37,337 bases of DNA from Spirochaetota bacterium (GCA_026418195.1 JAOABU010000083.1:1-37337); one strand, 5' to 3'; positions 8,375-17,468 are shown, counted from the stretch's first letter. Notes: generated by a model from the sequence alone, not told the origin. A program made the numbers and translations.

Positions 8375-8403
8375 TGGAAAGAAATATCTCCTTTCGCTGG
8401 TCT

Positions 8404-10542
8404 TTAGAGAACCTTTCTAGGTTTACTGCCATCTGCAGGACCTACGATGCCCCGACGTTCCATGATCTCGATCATTCGGGCGGCCCGGTTGTATCCAACC
8501 TTGAGCCTTCTCTGTAAATAACTAGCCGATGCCTTGCCCGCAGTGGTGACGATTTCGATCGCTTTATCTAACAGGGGATCTTCCTCTCCATCGGCAAGGT
8601 AATCCTCCCCTTCCTCTTCATCAATGAAAATTTCCTCGTCGATATAGTCTGGTTCCCCGTACTTACGTACCTCTTCTACGATCCGCTCTATCTCTTCCTC
8701 GGATACGTAAGCTCCCTGCATCCGGAGTGGGAAGGGGTCCCATGCAGAAGTGAAAAGCATGTCACCTCGACCCAGCAATTTTTCTGCCCCTACCGCGTCT
8801 ATGATGATTCGAGAGTCAAACTTGCTAGCCACCATGAAGGCGATCCGGCTAGGGATATTAGCTTTAATCAAGCCGGTGATCACGTCGATAGAAGGACGTT
8901 GCGTGGCCAACACGAGGTGGATTCCTACCGCTCGGCTCATGGCAGCTAATCGTGCAAGGGTGGATTCCAGCTCTTTTCCTGTTGTGGCCATCAAGTCTGC
9001 AAACTCGTCAATGATGATCACTAAATACGGAAGGGGGAGAGTTGCGATATGTTTACTCTTGATCTTCCGATTGTAACTTCGAATGTCCCTCACTCCCATT
9101 CCGTCCAGGAGGGAGTATCGCCGTTCCATCTCATAGATGGCATACTGCAAAGCTTGAAAGGCACGTTTGGGTTCCGTGATAACAGGGGTTAACAGGTGAG
9201 GAATGTCATTGTATAGCTTCAGTTCCACGATCTTGGGATCGATCAGGAGAAGGCGGACTTCGGAGGGAGAACGCTTGTAGAGGATAGAACAAATGATGGA
9301 GTTCACGCAGACGGATTTCCCCGATCCCGTGGCTCCCGCAATCAAAAGGTGGGGAGTGTTCACCAGGTCTATAATTTGAGCCTCCCCTGCGATATCCTTC
9401 CCCAGAGCAATAGGAATCTCCATCTTTGCAGAAAGGAAGCGTTCTTCGGTGATCATTTCTCCAAACGTGACGATTGCTCGGTTCCTATTGGGCACCTCGA
9501 TTCCCACTGCATGTTTCCCAGGAATGGGAGCTACGATCCGTACACTCGAAGCAGCTAAACGGAGGGCAATGTTGTCCGCTAAGTTTACAATTCGGGACAG
9601 TTTCACCCCAGGAGCAGGTAGGATCTCGAACATGGTGATTACCGGCCCTTTTCGTATACCTACCACTTCTGCTTGGATTTTGAACTCTTCTAAGGTTGCC
9701 CGCAACACTTCGGAGGCCCGTTGGGTTTCCTCATCGATCTCCCAGTATCCTCCCCGTTCCTGTCGCGTGAGAACTCCTTCCACAGGGATCGAATAGGACG
9801 ATGGAGATACATGGGGAAGGGGCTCATCCTCTTCATTCTCGCCATTCTCTCCTTCTTCTTGGACAGGGGGCAGGGATTTTTCCATAACTGTTTCTGATGG
9901 AGAGGTTTCTGTTTCCTCTAGCGCAGGCATGGATTGAAGCTGACTCTCTGCTTGATATTCACCTTCTGTGAGCTGTCTGGTCAAGGTAGGCATCTCCGCC
10001 TGAGGTTCTACCGGAACAGATGGTTCGGTGTCCGGCCTTTCGGGAGGTGCCAAGCGAAGCGGTTCTTCCGGCTCGCGGGGGGGGCGGGTCACCTTGTTCG
10101 AGATCCAATGATACACCTCGGGAAGGAAAGCGAGTTCAACCACAAAGAGGAAGAGAGCCACCAACCCTCCCCCAAGGGAGGTGAAGGATCGTTGGAAAAG
10201 AGCGGGTAAGGGTGAAAATGAGACAGTATCACTGAATAAAAGCCGGAGAGATAGGGATAGAGTAAAGAAGGGAACGAGTAGAAGATTCAATAGGACCAGC
10301 CAATCGAACCGAAAGGGATGGTGAAGGAGAAGGAACCCGCAACAAGCAAAGTACAAGGGGATGAAAAAGGATGCATAATGGAAACTTTCAAACAGGATTC
10401 TGCCTATCCCAATTCCATAGGAAAGTATTCCAGATTCATCAGGTGAAGAAAGAAGAAGGTAGAGGATTAGGGTCCCCCCTGTAAGAAAGGAAAGGAGGAA
10501 ACAAACAATCAAGGCTCCTCGGCGGTAGAACAGGTGGATCAT
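8404..10542 (-). CDS. ftsK: DNA translocase FtsK/SpoIIIE
   Basis: The 712-residue product is a membrane-anchored double-stranded DNA pump that clears chromosome termini at the division septum. About four N-terminal transmembrane segments (to about residue 150) are followed by an acidic, proline-rich linker (about 160-250). The alpha/beta motor has Walker A GATGSGKSVCVN, Walker B LVIIIDEFADLM and the ATQRPSIDVITG block. The C-terminal winged-helix gamma domain (ASYLQRRLKVGYNRAARMIE) recognises orienting KOPS-like sites. I chose ATG 10542 because it overlaps the uppP stop as ATGA; the upstream in-frame extension lies inside uppP. The linker is much shorter than in E. coli FtsK and closer to SpoIIIE. 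It is the third gene of a probable three-gene operon. Confidence 0.96.
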   Translation of the reverse strand: MIHLFYRRGALIVCFLLSFLTGGTLILYLLLSSPDESGILSYGIGIGRILFESFHYASFFIPLYFACCGFLLLHHPFRFDWLVLLNLLLVPFFTLSLSLRLLFSDTVSFSPLPALFQRSFTSLGGGLVALFLFVVELAFLPEVYHWISNKVTRPPREPEEPLRLAPPERPDTEPSVPVEPQAEMPTLTRQLTEGEYQAESQLQSMPALEETETSPSETVMEKSLPPVQEEGENGENEEDEPLPHVSPSSYSIPVEGVLTRQERGGYWEIDEETQRASEVLRATLEEFKIQAEVVGIRKGPVITMFEILPAPGVKLSRIVNLADNIALRLAASSVRIVAPIPGKHAVGIEVPNRNRAIVTFGEMITEERFLSAKMEIPIALGKDIAGEAQIIDLVNTPHLLIAGATGSGKSVCVNSIICSILYKRSPSEVRLLLIDPKIVELKLYNDIPHLLTPVITEPKRAFQALQYAIYEMERRYSLLDGMGVRDIRSYNRKIKSKHIATLPLPYLVIIIDEFADLMATTGKELESTLARLAAMSRAVGIHLVLATQRPSIDVITGLIKANIPSRIAFMVASKFDSRIIIDAVGAEKLLGRGDMLFTSAWDPFPLRMQGAYVSEEEIERIVEEVRKYGEPDYIDEEIFIDEEEGEDYLADGEEDPLLDKAIEIVTTAGKASASYLQRRLKVGYNRAARMIEIMERRGIVGPADGSKPRKVL

Positions 10543-11333
10543 AGGAACAAGATTCCAATGATTCCCAGAGGGATTAGATATAGGGCAAACCACCCTAGTT
10601 GTCCGTTGCGGATCAGCTTCAGCAGGAAAGTCAATGCAAAGTACCCGGACAGGAAAGCTGCACCCATTCCGGCGATAAGTGCTGCTGGGGAAATATGGAG
10701 CTCCAATACCGATATATCTTTTATCGTTAGGATTAGGGCACCTAGTATGGCAGGTATGGAAAGAAGAAAGCTGTATTCCCCCGCAATAGAACGATTGAGT
10801 CTTCTAAGGAGGCCTGCTGAGATAGTGATGCCGGATCGGGAGATGCCTGGGAATACACCAATCCCTTGAGCGAGCCCTATGACGATTCCATCTGTAATGG
10901 AGAGTTCCTTATAGGTTTTGCCCCCCTTGCTCGTCCCAGCAACCAGTAGAAGAAAGGCTGTGAATATGAAAAATAGGGAGATGAGTTTTGGGTTGGCCTG
11001 TTCAGCCCAATGCTTTAGAGGAAGCCCAAGAAGACCTGTACAGAGGGTTGAAACGATCAAGGCTAGAATAAGCCGTTTCATTTCTTCCTGCTCGGCAAAG
11101 GATTCCCTACGCAGGATTCTGTACCCCCCCCAGATTAGTTGTAGGATCTTCTCTCGGAACACGATTCCCACCACCCCCAGCGTTGCCACATGGAGGAGCA
11201 CATCGAACAATAAGGGTACCTCTCGAACACCTAGTAGGTCCTGCAATAATGCCAGATGCCCAGAGCTCGATACAGGAAGGAATTCGGTTAGGCCCTGAAG
11301 AGCTCCCAAGAGGATGGCTTGTAAGTACGTCAT
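10539..11333 (-). CDS. uppP: Undecaprenyl-diphosphate phosphatase UppP/BacA
   Basis: The 264-residue polytopic membrane protein carries both family signatures: LQGLTEFLPVSSSGHL near the N-terminus and FPGISRSGITISAGLLRR in the middle. These hold the catalytic Glu/Ser/Arg cluster. It dephosphorylates undecaprenyl pyrophosphate, recycling the lipid carrier for peptidoglycan synthesis, and in other bacteria confers bacitracin tolerance. A GAGGG Shine-Dalgarno precedes the ATG. It starts 13 bases after the upstream DnaK-substrate-domain-like gene and overlaps ftsK by four bases, coupling lipid-carrier recycling with a division-associated motor. Confidence 0.96.
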   Translation of the reverse strand: MTYLQAILLGALQGLTEFLPVSSSGHLALLQDLLGVREVPLLFDVLLHVATLGVVGIVFREKILQLIWGGYRILRRESFAEQEEMKRLILALIVSTLCTGLLGLPLKHWAEQANPKLISLFFIFTAFLLLVAGTSKGGKTYKELSITDGIVIGLAQGIGVFPGISRSGITISAGLLRRLNRSIAGEYSFLLSIPAILGALILTIKDISVLELHISPAALIAGMGAAFLSGYFALTFLLKLIRNGQLGWFALYLIPLGIIGILFL

Positions 11334-11346
11334 GAGTTCCCTCGGT

Positions 11347-11961
11347 TCAAATAAGGAGTTGATACAAAGCAGTATCGAACGGATACCCTACTAGGGATGG
11401 GGGAGGATTCCCTCTGGTTGCAGAAAAAATGAAATACACAAGGATACCCAAGATAAGGAGACAAAGAAACACAAAGGCAATCAGCGCCGGGTACAGGAAC
11501 GGGCGTCTTGGGGCGGGTACGGCTTGCATCCCCTCTGTAGCTTCATTTCCTAGAAGGGCGCCTTGATCCAACGATGGGCTGAGTAGAGATCCTTCTATAG
11601 GGGGTTCAAACTCTGGAAGGGAAAAATCTCCATATTCCAGGCTTTCTATATCGATTCGTAGACTCTGGTATTCCCCTGAACCTTCATCCTGAATCCGAGC
11701 ATCTAAGGTGCTGGTATCGGTCAATCGAAGGATTAGCTCTAATTCTGGCATGCCATTCGAAGTAGGCTGAATGTGTTCTAGCACGAGGCTAGCGATGTAT
11801 TCCCACGAATTGGGATCGCTTTCCACATCTCCTCTATACAGGTCAACTTTTACCTGGGTTTGGTCTTTTTGGACTGTAGTAAGGATGACACGTTTCGCAA
11901 TCCGTTCCGTTTCCTCCAGAATCGGGAAGAATCGGCCATTTGCCAGTTTCAGGCCGATCAT
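11347..11961 (-). CDS. Membrane-anchored DnaK substrate-binding-domain-like protein
   Basis: The 204-residue product begins directly with a sheet-rich module (about residues 1-105). It resembles the beta-sandwich substrate-binding domain of Hsp70/DnaK: 'IGLKLANGRFFPILEE' parallels the DnaK 'LGIETMGG..LI' start, 'VDLYRGD' parallels 'VLQGER', 'MPELELILRLTDTSTLDARI' parallels 'PQIEVTFDIDANGIL', and 'GSGEYQSLRI' parallels 'GKEQ..I'. There is no ATPase domain. A proline-rich linker leads to a single transmembrane helix (about residues 155-180) and a short tail. This predicts a cytoplasmic peptide-binding module tethered to the inner membrane. ATG 11961 was chosen because GGAGG lies upstream and the predicted transcript starts near 11990. 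Similarity was judged by eye. Confidence 0.72.
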   Translation of the reverse strand: MIGLKLANGRFFPILEETERIAKRVILTTVQKDQTQVKVDLYRGDVESDPNSWEYIASLVLEHIQPTSNGMPELELILRLTDTSTLDARIQDEGSGEYQSLRIDIESLEYGDFSLPEFEPPIEGSLLSPSLDQGALLGNEATEGMQAVPAPRRPFLYPALIAFVFLCLLILGILVYFIFSATRGNPPPSLVGYPFDTALYQLLI

Positions 11962-11996
11962 ACCTTTCGCACCTCCCTCCATATGAATCGTATTCA

Positions 11997-12025
11997 AGCC
12001 TATAAGGGGAAAGCCCCTTTGTCAA
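11997..12025 (-). promoter_or_regulatory. Promoter of the SBD-like/uppP/ftsK operon with inverted repeat in the spacer
   Basis: On the minus strand a perfect TTGACA (12020-12025) is 17 bases from TAGGCT (11997-12002). The spacer is filled by the inverted repeat AAGGGG-cttt-CCCCTT (12004-12019), which could be an operator. Confidence 0.5.
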
Positions 12026-12040
12026 CCTTACTTTAGTTCA

Positions 12041-12069
12041 TTGACAGGGATACGTGCCTCTATCATAAT
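12041..12069 (+). promoter_or_regulatory. Sigma-70-type promoter of the TPR gene
   Basis: TTGACA (12041-12046), a 17-base spacer and CATAAT (12064-12069) form a near-consensus promoter. The ATG at 12076 lies six bases after the -10 hexamer, so the transcript would be essentially leaderless. It is back to back with the minus-strand promoter of the uppP operon. Confidence 0.6.
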
Positions 12070-12075
12070 GCATCC

Positions 12076-13425
12076 ATGCTGGACATGTTGCCTCTCCTGG
12101 CAGCCGCATTGGTGGTGATTGTTGGAATTGCAGTGTTTTCGGTTGTCACAGGAAAGAAGAAAAATCCCTCAGAAAAAAAGACCAAGAAATTAAAGGATCG
12201 AAACAGTATTTTGAAAGAGGCAAACAAACGTCTAGCCCAAAACCCGAAGGATTCGGAAGCCCTCCTCATGTTGGGTGAACTGTACTACAACGAAGAATCC
12301 TGGGACAAGGCAATGCACACCTACGGGTTGCTGATGGATCTATGCGGCGTCGATATGAGTTTGAACGAGTACGAAATCAGTTTAAAATACGCGATCTCTT
12401 CGTTGAAGACTGGAAAATACGAGGAAGCGTATAAAGGATTTTTAATTGCTAGAACAAAGGATATGGAATCCTTCGAAGTGAATTATCATTTGGGAATCCT
12501 GGAGTTCAAACGGAAGAGTTACGAGAAAGCAGTGCCCCTCCTGAAACACGCTGCCTCCAAACAGCCGGATCATTTAGAAACCTTGAAGTATCTTGGCTAT
12601 GCCCTATATAAGACGGGAAAGGCAAAGGAAGCTCTTCCCTACCTTCGAAGGGTTTTCGAGCACCAACCGGATGACAAAGAGACCATCTATGCTATGGGGC
12701 AATGCTACTATGAACTCGGAGCAAATGATCAAGCGATCCGGGTTTTTACTCACCTTCGGCCGGATCCTACCTATGGGCCTCAGGCAGCTCTGCTCTGTGG
12801 AATGACAAACCTACGGATTCGTCAAGTAGACCGGGCAATCATGGATTTTGAAATAGGCCTCAGACATAAGGAGATCCAACCGGAGGTTCTCCTAGAATTA
12901 AAGTATCGACTATCCTCTGCCTATGCGCAGAAGCAGGAACTAGGGAAGGCGTTGACCCTTCTCATGGAAATTTACAATGTCCAGCCATCTTACCGGGATG
13001 TGGAGGCCTTAATTTTGAAGTTTCGGGAGTTGAACAGCAACAAAAACCTTCAGACATACCTCATTGCTCCCCCCGCAGATTTCATCACCCTTTGTAGAAA
13101 GATCGTTGCCACCTTTATCCCTCAGGCGCAGGTGAAGATCCTCAATATTGCAGTCCAGAAAAACGAATACGCCGATATCCTAACCGAGGTGGAAACAGCT
13201 AAATGGCAAGACCTCATCATGTATCGCTTCATCCGCACCACCGGTGTAGTGGGAGAACTGATGTTGCGAGACTTCCATGCCCGCATTAAGGAAGCGAAGG
13301 CGGGAAGGGGTTACTGTTTTACAGCAGGAGAGTTCAGCGAGGAAGCCCAAAAATTCGTAGAAGCTCGACTGATCGATCTGGTGGATAAAAGCGGTTTGAA
13401 CAAGATCCTGATGACTACCAACTGA
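12076..13425 (+). CDS. Membrane-anchored TPR protein with C-terminal Mrr-like domain
   Basis: The 449-residue product starts with a transmembrane helix (about residues 3-25) and a lysine-rich stop-transfer stretch. Six or more tetratricopeptide repeats follow (about 45-310), for example 'DSEALLMLGELYYNEESWDKA' and 'ETLKYLGYALYKTGKAKEALPYL'. The last ~110 residues resemble the Mrr/restriction-endonuclease-like fold: the pattern GYCFTAGEFSEEAQKFVEA followed by LIDLVDKSGLNKIL matches the C-terminal half of that family. The lysine normally found in its QxK motif is not seen (QDLIMYRF), so nuclease activity is doubtful. The protein is probably a cytoplasm-facing scaffold. No Shine-Dalgarno precedes ATG 12076 or the in-frame ATG 12085. 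Its end overlaps rsmG by 11 bases on the opposite strand. Confidence 0.85.
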   Translation: MLDMLPLLAAALVVIVGIAVFSVVTGKKKNPSEKKTKKLKDRNSILKEANKRLAQNPKDSEALLMLGELYYNEESWDKAMHTYGLLMDLCGVDMSLNEYEISLKYAISSLKTGKYEEAYKGFLIARTKDMESFEVNYHLGILEFKRKSYEKAVPLLKHAASKQPDHLETLKYLGYALYKTGKAKEALPYLRRVFEHQPDDKETIYAMGQCYYELGANDQAIRVFTHLRPDPTYGPQAALLCGMTNLRIRQVDRAIMDFEIGLRHKEIQPEVLLELKYRLSSAYAQKQELGKALTLLMEIYNVQPSYRDVEALILKFRELNSNKNLQTYLIAPPADFITLCRKIVATFIPQAQVKILNIAVQKNEYADILTEVETAKWQDLIMYRFIRTTGVVGELMLRDFHARIKEAKAGRGYCFTAGEFSEEAQKFVEARLIDLVDKSGLNKILMTTN

Positions 13426-14065
13426 TCCAGAGCAGATTCCGCTCTTCTTCTAAATAAGGAACAGAGACCTTCACGATCTGGGCACTCAACCCTAGGCTTT
13501 TCGCGACGGAAGCTTCCTGTTCGGTGTGCTCCCGTTTCCCTTTGTACGCCACAATACTTCCTCCCTCCTGAAGAATGTTGAGCATCTGTTTTAATCCTTT
13601 CAGGGTTAGGGGTTGGAACGCCCTGAAGGTTATACAGGGAAAAAGATCGTTCTTCGATAGATGCCGGACTAAGTACCCCAAGTCCTTGTCACAGATCTGG
13701 AGGTTTTTTAATTGCAGTATGCTCTGTACCGTCCTTAAAAAGGTGGCTCGCTTTTGAGAGGGTTCGATAAGGGTGAAATGAACATGGGGTAACGCGAGGG
13801 CTAAGGGAATCCCTGGGAATCCCGCTCCCGAACCTAAATCTCCCACTCTAGAAGGAGCCAGGGAACGGAAAAAGGATGCTCCTGAAAGACTATCCAGCAC
13901 ATGCTTCAAGATGAGCTCTTTACCCGAGGCATGAACGAACCCAAATTGGGGATTCCATCGTTCCAATTCGTAGAGAAATCGTTCAAGGTTCGTCTGTAAC
14001 TGTGCACTGTTAAGCCCAAGCTGTTCCAGACCTTTTTCCAAAAGGATCAGTTCTGTTAAATCCAT
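13415..14065 (-). CDS. rsmG: 16S rRNA (guanine-N7) methyltransferase RsmG
   Basis: The 216-residue product matches RsmG/GidB along its length. It has LERWNPQFGFVHA near the N-terminus, the SAM-binding motif GDLGSGAGFPGIPLALALP, the acidic LIEPSQKRATFL motif and TFRAFQPL. It methylates N7 of G527 in 16S rRNA. The gene begins six bases after the mnmG stop and is the last gene of a conserved mnmE-mnmG-rsmG order, which supports the call. No strong Shine-Dalgarno is visible, so translation may be coupled to mnmG. Confidence 0.95.
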   Translation of the reverse strand: MDLTELILLEKGLEQLGLNSAQLQTNLERFLYELERWNPQFGFVHASGKELILKHVLDSLSGASFFRSLAPSRVGDLGSGAGFPGIPLALALPHVHFTLIEPSQKRATFLRTVQSILQLKNLQICDKDLGYLVRHLSKNDLFPCITFRAFQPLTLKGLKQMLNILQEGGSIVAYKGKREHTEQEASVAKSLGLSAQIVKVSVPYLEEERNLLWISW

Positions 14066-14071
14066 CGAGGA

Positions 14072-15925
14072 CTACCGCTGTTTCGAGGGCCTTCGATCTA
14101 AATATAGGGTTAGAAGGGCGATATCCGAGACTCGGATACCAGAGATGCGGGATGCTTGGCCAACCGACAGGGGTTTAATTGCTTTCAGCTTCTGTCTGGC
14201 TTCATTGGAAAGCCCTTCTATCGTGTCATAGTCGAAATCGGCTGGGATTCGTCGGTTCTCTAATTTATGAAATCGTTCAACCTCCTGGTTCTGTCGTTGG
14301 ATGTATCCTTCGTACTTGATATCTAATTCTACCACAGAAAGCCAGTCGGAACGCACTTCTTCGAGGGAAGGGACGTAGGGTTTCAGATCCGATAGAGTAA
14401 TATCTGGGTCTTTCAAGGCCTGGTAAAAGGATTTTCCCACATGTCGGAGTAGGACAGGTGATGGAATATCTTTTGGAGAAACCTTCCGTTCCCGTAACAG
14501 ATGTTTCACTTGTTCGCAGGTTTCGAGTTTCTTTTGGAACAATTCCTCCCTTTCTTGTGAATGGAGCCCCCGGCTCCGTCCTTTTGGGAAAAGTCGAAAA
14601 TCGGCTGTGTCATGTCTAAGGTTCAACCGATACTCTGCCCTAGAGGTGAACATTCGGTAGGGTTCTTTCGTACCCAACGTTACCAAGTCATCGATCAGAA
14701 CCCCGATATACGCCTCTGCACGACTTAAGACCAGCGGGGGAAGTCCTTTCACCTGGGATGCTGCATTGATCCCTGCCACAATTCCCTGGCCCGCTGCTTC
14801 CTCGTACCCTGAGGTTCCGTTCGTCTGCCCTGCTACGAAGAGTCCCTGGATTCTCTTTGTTTCCAGGGTTGGGTACAGTTCTGTAGGATTGATATAATCA
14901 TATTCCACCGCATATCCAGGCCGAAGAATCTGAACATGTTCCAGCCCTGGGATGGTTCGCAGGAATCGTTCCTGCACGTCTTCGGGAAGGGAAGAGGAGA
15001 TTCCATTCAGGTACATCTCCTCTGTTCCTAGCCCTTCTGGTTCCACGAAGATCTGATGACGAGTTCGATCCGCAAATCGCACGACCTTATCCTCGATGGA
15101 GGGACAGTAACGGGGACCGATCCCTACGATTTTGCCCCCATACAGAGGAGAGCGATGGATGTTTTCTCGAATGATTCGGTGAGTTTCTTCAGTCGTATAA
15201 GTGATCCAGCAGGGTACATTCGGTCGATTTACTTTTTCGGTAAAAAATGAAAAGGGTAACACTTCTGGGTCGCCAGGTTGAGGTTCCATCTTGCTGAAAT
15301 CTAAGGATGCCCGATGTACTCGAGCTGGTGTTCCTGTTTTGAGTCTTCCGACTTCGAAGCCCATCGTTCGAAGATTTTTTCCTAGGCCTTGTGCAGCGGG
15401 TTCTCCCAGCCTTCCAGAAGGGGCAGTATACTCTCCTATGAATATGGTCCCTTCCATAAACGTACCTGTGGTAAGTACTACTGCGAATGAAGTAAATTGC
15501 CGTCCTCGCTCCGTCACTACACCTTGCACACGGCTTCCTTCAGCGTTCAGGAGAAAGTTCACCACCGTGTCCTGGAATAATGTCAACCCCTGTTGGAGTT
15601 CGAGGGTGTGTTTAGCTAATGCCGCGTATAAGGCTTTGTCCGCTTGGGCTCTAGGTGCCTGTACAGCGGGCCCCCGACTCTTGTTTAGGACTCGAAACTG
15701 GATCATGGAAGCATCGATCAATCGACCCATCTCTCCCCCTAATGCATCTACTTCCCGTACGAGATTCCCTTTGGATAATCCGCCGATCGCAGGGTTACAG
15801 GACATTTTCCCAATACAGTCTAGGTTTTGAGTGATAAGGAGGGTAGCACATCCCATTCGAGCAGAGGCTAAAGCTGCTTCAATCCCGGCATGTCCTCCTC
15901 CAATGACGATTACATCAAAATCCAT
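14072..15925 (-). CDS. mnmG: tRNA uridine-5-carboxymethylaminomethyl modification enzyme MnmG
   Basis: The protein (617 residues) has the FAD dinucleotide motif [28 protein letters not shown], the [13 protein letters not shown] block, [14 protein letters not shown] and the second signature [21 protein letters not shown]. The C-terminal helical domain ([13 protein letters not shown]) binds MnmE. With MnmE it installs cmnm5U34 in tRNAs using FAD, methylene-tetrahydrofolate and glycine. I prefer ATG 15925 ([11 protein letters not shown]) to the in-frame ATGs at 15934 and 15943. Homologues begin there, and a perfect TATAAT ends seven bases before it. No Shine-Dalgarno precedes any of the three. 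Confidence 0.95.
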   Translation of the reverse strand: MDFDVIVIGGGHAGIEAALASARMGCATLLITQNLDCIGKMSCNPAIGGLSKGNLVREVDALGGEMGRLIDASMIQFRVLNKSRGPAVQAPRAQADKALYAALAKHTLELQQGLTLFQDTVVNFLLNAEGSRVQGVVTERGRQFTSFAVVLTTGTFMEGTIFIGEYTAPSGRLGEPAAQGLGKNLRTMGFEVGRLKTGTPARVHRASLDFSKMEPQPGDPEVLPFSFFTEKVNRPNVPCWITYTTEETHRIIRENIHRSPLYGGKIVGIGPRYCPSIEDKVVRFADRTRHQIFVEPEGLGTEEMYLNGISSSLPEDVQERFLRTIPGLEHVQILRPGYAVEYDYINPTELYPTLETKRIQGLFVAGQTNGTSGYEEAAGQGIVAGINAASQVKGLPPLVLSRAEAYIGVLIDDLVTLGTKEPYRMFTSRAEYRLNLRHDTADFRLFPKGRSRGLHSQEREELFQKKLETCEQVKHLLRERKVSPKDIPSPVLLRHVGKSFYQALKDPDITLSDLKPYVPSLEEVRSDWLSVVELDIKYEGYIQRQNQEVERFHKLENRRIPADFDYDTIEGLSNEARQKLKAIKPLSVGQASRISGIRVSDIALLTLYLDRRPSKQR

Positions 15926-15932
15926 AGGGGTC

Positions 15933-15938
15933 ATTATA
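15933..15938 (-). promoter_or_regulatory. Candidate -10 element upstream of mnmG
   Basis: Minus-strand TATAAT is followed by seven bases (GACCCCT) and ATG 15925, so a transcript from here would begin at or near the start codon. No convincing -35 element is present. Confidence 0.35.
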
Positions 15939-15988
15939 CGCATCCGAGGTGTGTATTGCTATAATCGAACGAATTGTTGTCCTTGCGC

Positions 15989-17368
15989 TTATTTCCCTAC
16001 ACAGAAGCGGGAGAACATCCTCGTGAGCATCTCTTCAGTGGTAATCTCACCGGTCAATTCGCCTATCGCTTGCAAAGAATCCTGAATATCCATCGCCACT
16101 ACATCTAAGGGGAGACGTTTTTCGATGCCTTCTTGGAACCCAATCAAAGCATTCCTACAACGCTCTATTAGCTCCTTCTGACGATCCGATTCGATTAGTA
16201 CTTCCTCGGTCCCTCCCTGTAAGCCTTCTTTCAACCTCGTTTCTATCTCTTTCAACAGACGATCGAAGCCTTCCCCTGTTAGAGCACTCACACCGATCTG
16301 TGCTTGAGTATTCAACTGAGAATACCAATCCTTCCGTAAATCGATCTTGGTGTATACTCGAAGCACACGGTTCCCTTGACGAGCGATGAACCGTTCCTCT
16401 TCGTCGGTCAAATACGGATCTGTGCAATCGATCAGGAACAGCACCAACGCACAGGAGTCAATGAGGGAAAGGCTTCGTTTTACTCCTTCTGCCTCTATGG
16501 GGTCCAGAGAGGTCCGAATTCCTGCCGTATCGTAGAGCCTCACTGGAATTCCTCCGATAGAAACGGTAGCCTCTATGTAGTCGCGGGTAGTTCCGTGGAT
16601 TTCCGATACAATGGAACGTTCTTCCCGAAGAAAGCGATTGAACAGACTTGATTTCCCAACATTGGTTCTACCTGCCAACGCTATCTGCACTCCTTCCTGA
16701 TAGAGTTTCCCTTCTTGATAAGTTTGAAGAAGACGATCTAGGGAGACAATGCAGTTCTGGATGGAATCTTTGGGAATCGGAATGGTAGGGGCATCCTCTT
16801 CAGGGTAATCGAGTTGGATTTCAATCGAAGTCTGGAGGTCTAGAAGGACAGATCGGATACCCTGAAGGGTTTTCTCCAAAGCTCCCCCAAGGCGATGAAG
16901 GGCTAGTAGGTGAGCTTTCTGGGTTTTGGCTGTAACGATTTCATGCACTGCTTCTGCACGGGTTAGATCCATTTTTCCGTGCATGAAAGCCCTATATGTG
17001 AACTCTCCAGGCTCTGCAGGCCTAAAGCCCATATTCCGTAAAGTCTCCAGGATAGATCGTATTCCTGGTAGGCTACCGTGACAGTATATTTCTGCGCTAT
17101 CTTCTCCCGTATAACTATGGGGGCATCGGAATATAGCAATCATCACCTCATCAATAGGCTTCCCGGTGTCTTTTGAAATGAGGAACCCGTGATGGAGACG
17201 TCCCCCTTTACTATTTTTCAGTGCCTCCGGCCTTGAAAAGATCTTCGATACCAGTTCTATAGATCCTTCTCCGGAAGTTCGAATGACTGCTATCGCACTG
17301 GTTCCCCAGGGTGTAGCTAAGGCACAGATTGGGTCACCTAAGTCGTAAGAAAGGATCCTCTTTTGCAT
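15989..17368 (-). CDS. mnmE: tRNA modification GTPase MnmE
   Basis: The 459-residue protein has the three MnmE parts. The N-terminal folate-binding domain includes PWGTSAIAVIRTSG and PAEPGEFTYRAFMHGKMDL. The helical middle carries an inserted G domain with P-loop AGRTNVGKSSLFN, switch GTTRDY, DTAGI and TKID. The C-terminus ends in the catalytic CVGK. It partners MnmG in making cmnm5U34 in tRNA. It starts the mnmE-mnmG-rsmG group, 63 bases upstream of mnmG. A -10-like TATATT lies eight bases before the ATG and no Shine-Dalgarno is present. Confidence 0.96.
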   Translation of the reverse strand: MQKRILSYDLGDPICALATPWGTSAIAVIRTSGEGSIELVSKIFSRPEALKNSKGGRLHHGFLISKDTGKPIDEVMIAIFRCPHSYTGEDSAEIYCHGSLPGIRSILETLRNMGFRPAEPGEFTYRAFMHGKMDLTRAEAVHEIVTAKTQKAHLLALHRLGGALEKTLQGIRSVLLDLQTSIEIQLDYPEEDAPTIPIPKDSIQNCIVSLDRLLQTYQEGKLYQEGVQIALAGRTNVGKSSLFNRFLREERSIVSEIHGTTRDYIEATVSIGGIPVRLYDTAGIRTSLDPIEAEGVKRSLSLIDSCALVLFLIDCTDPYLTDEEERFIARQGNRVLRVYTKIDLRKDWYSQLNTQAQIGVSALTGEGFDRLLKEIETRLKEGLQGGTEEVLIESDRQKELIERCRNALIGFQEGIEKRLPLDVVAMDIQDSLQAIGELTGEITTEEMLTRMFSRFCVGK

Positions 17369-17376
17369 GGAAGAAG

Positions 17377-17382
17377 AATATA
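17377..17382 (-). promoter_or_regulatory. Candidate -10 element upstream of mnmE
   Basis: Minus-strand TATATT is separated from ATG 17368 by eight bases (CTTCTTCC). The leader would be absent or one to two bases long. The upstream stretch is AT-rich with no clear -35 element. Confidence 0.3.
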
Positions 17383-17468
17383 CAATTTTACAAAATTTTT
17401 ACACCTCGGGCATGAATTTTTAACCCCATTTTATACCCTTTTCGATACATTGTACTCGGAATTGTTGG

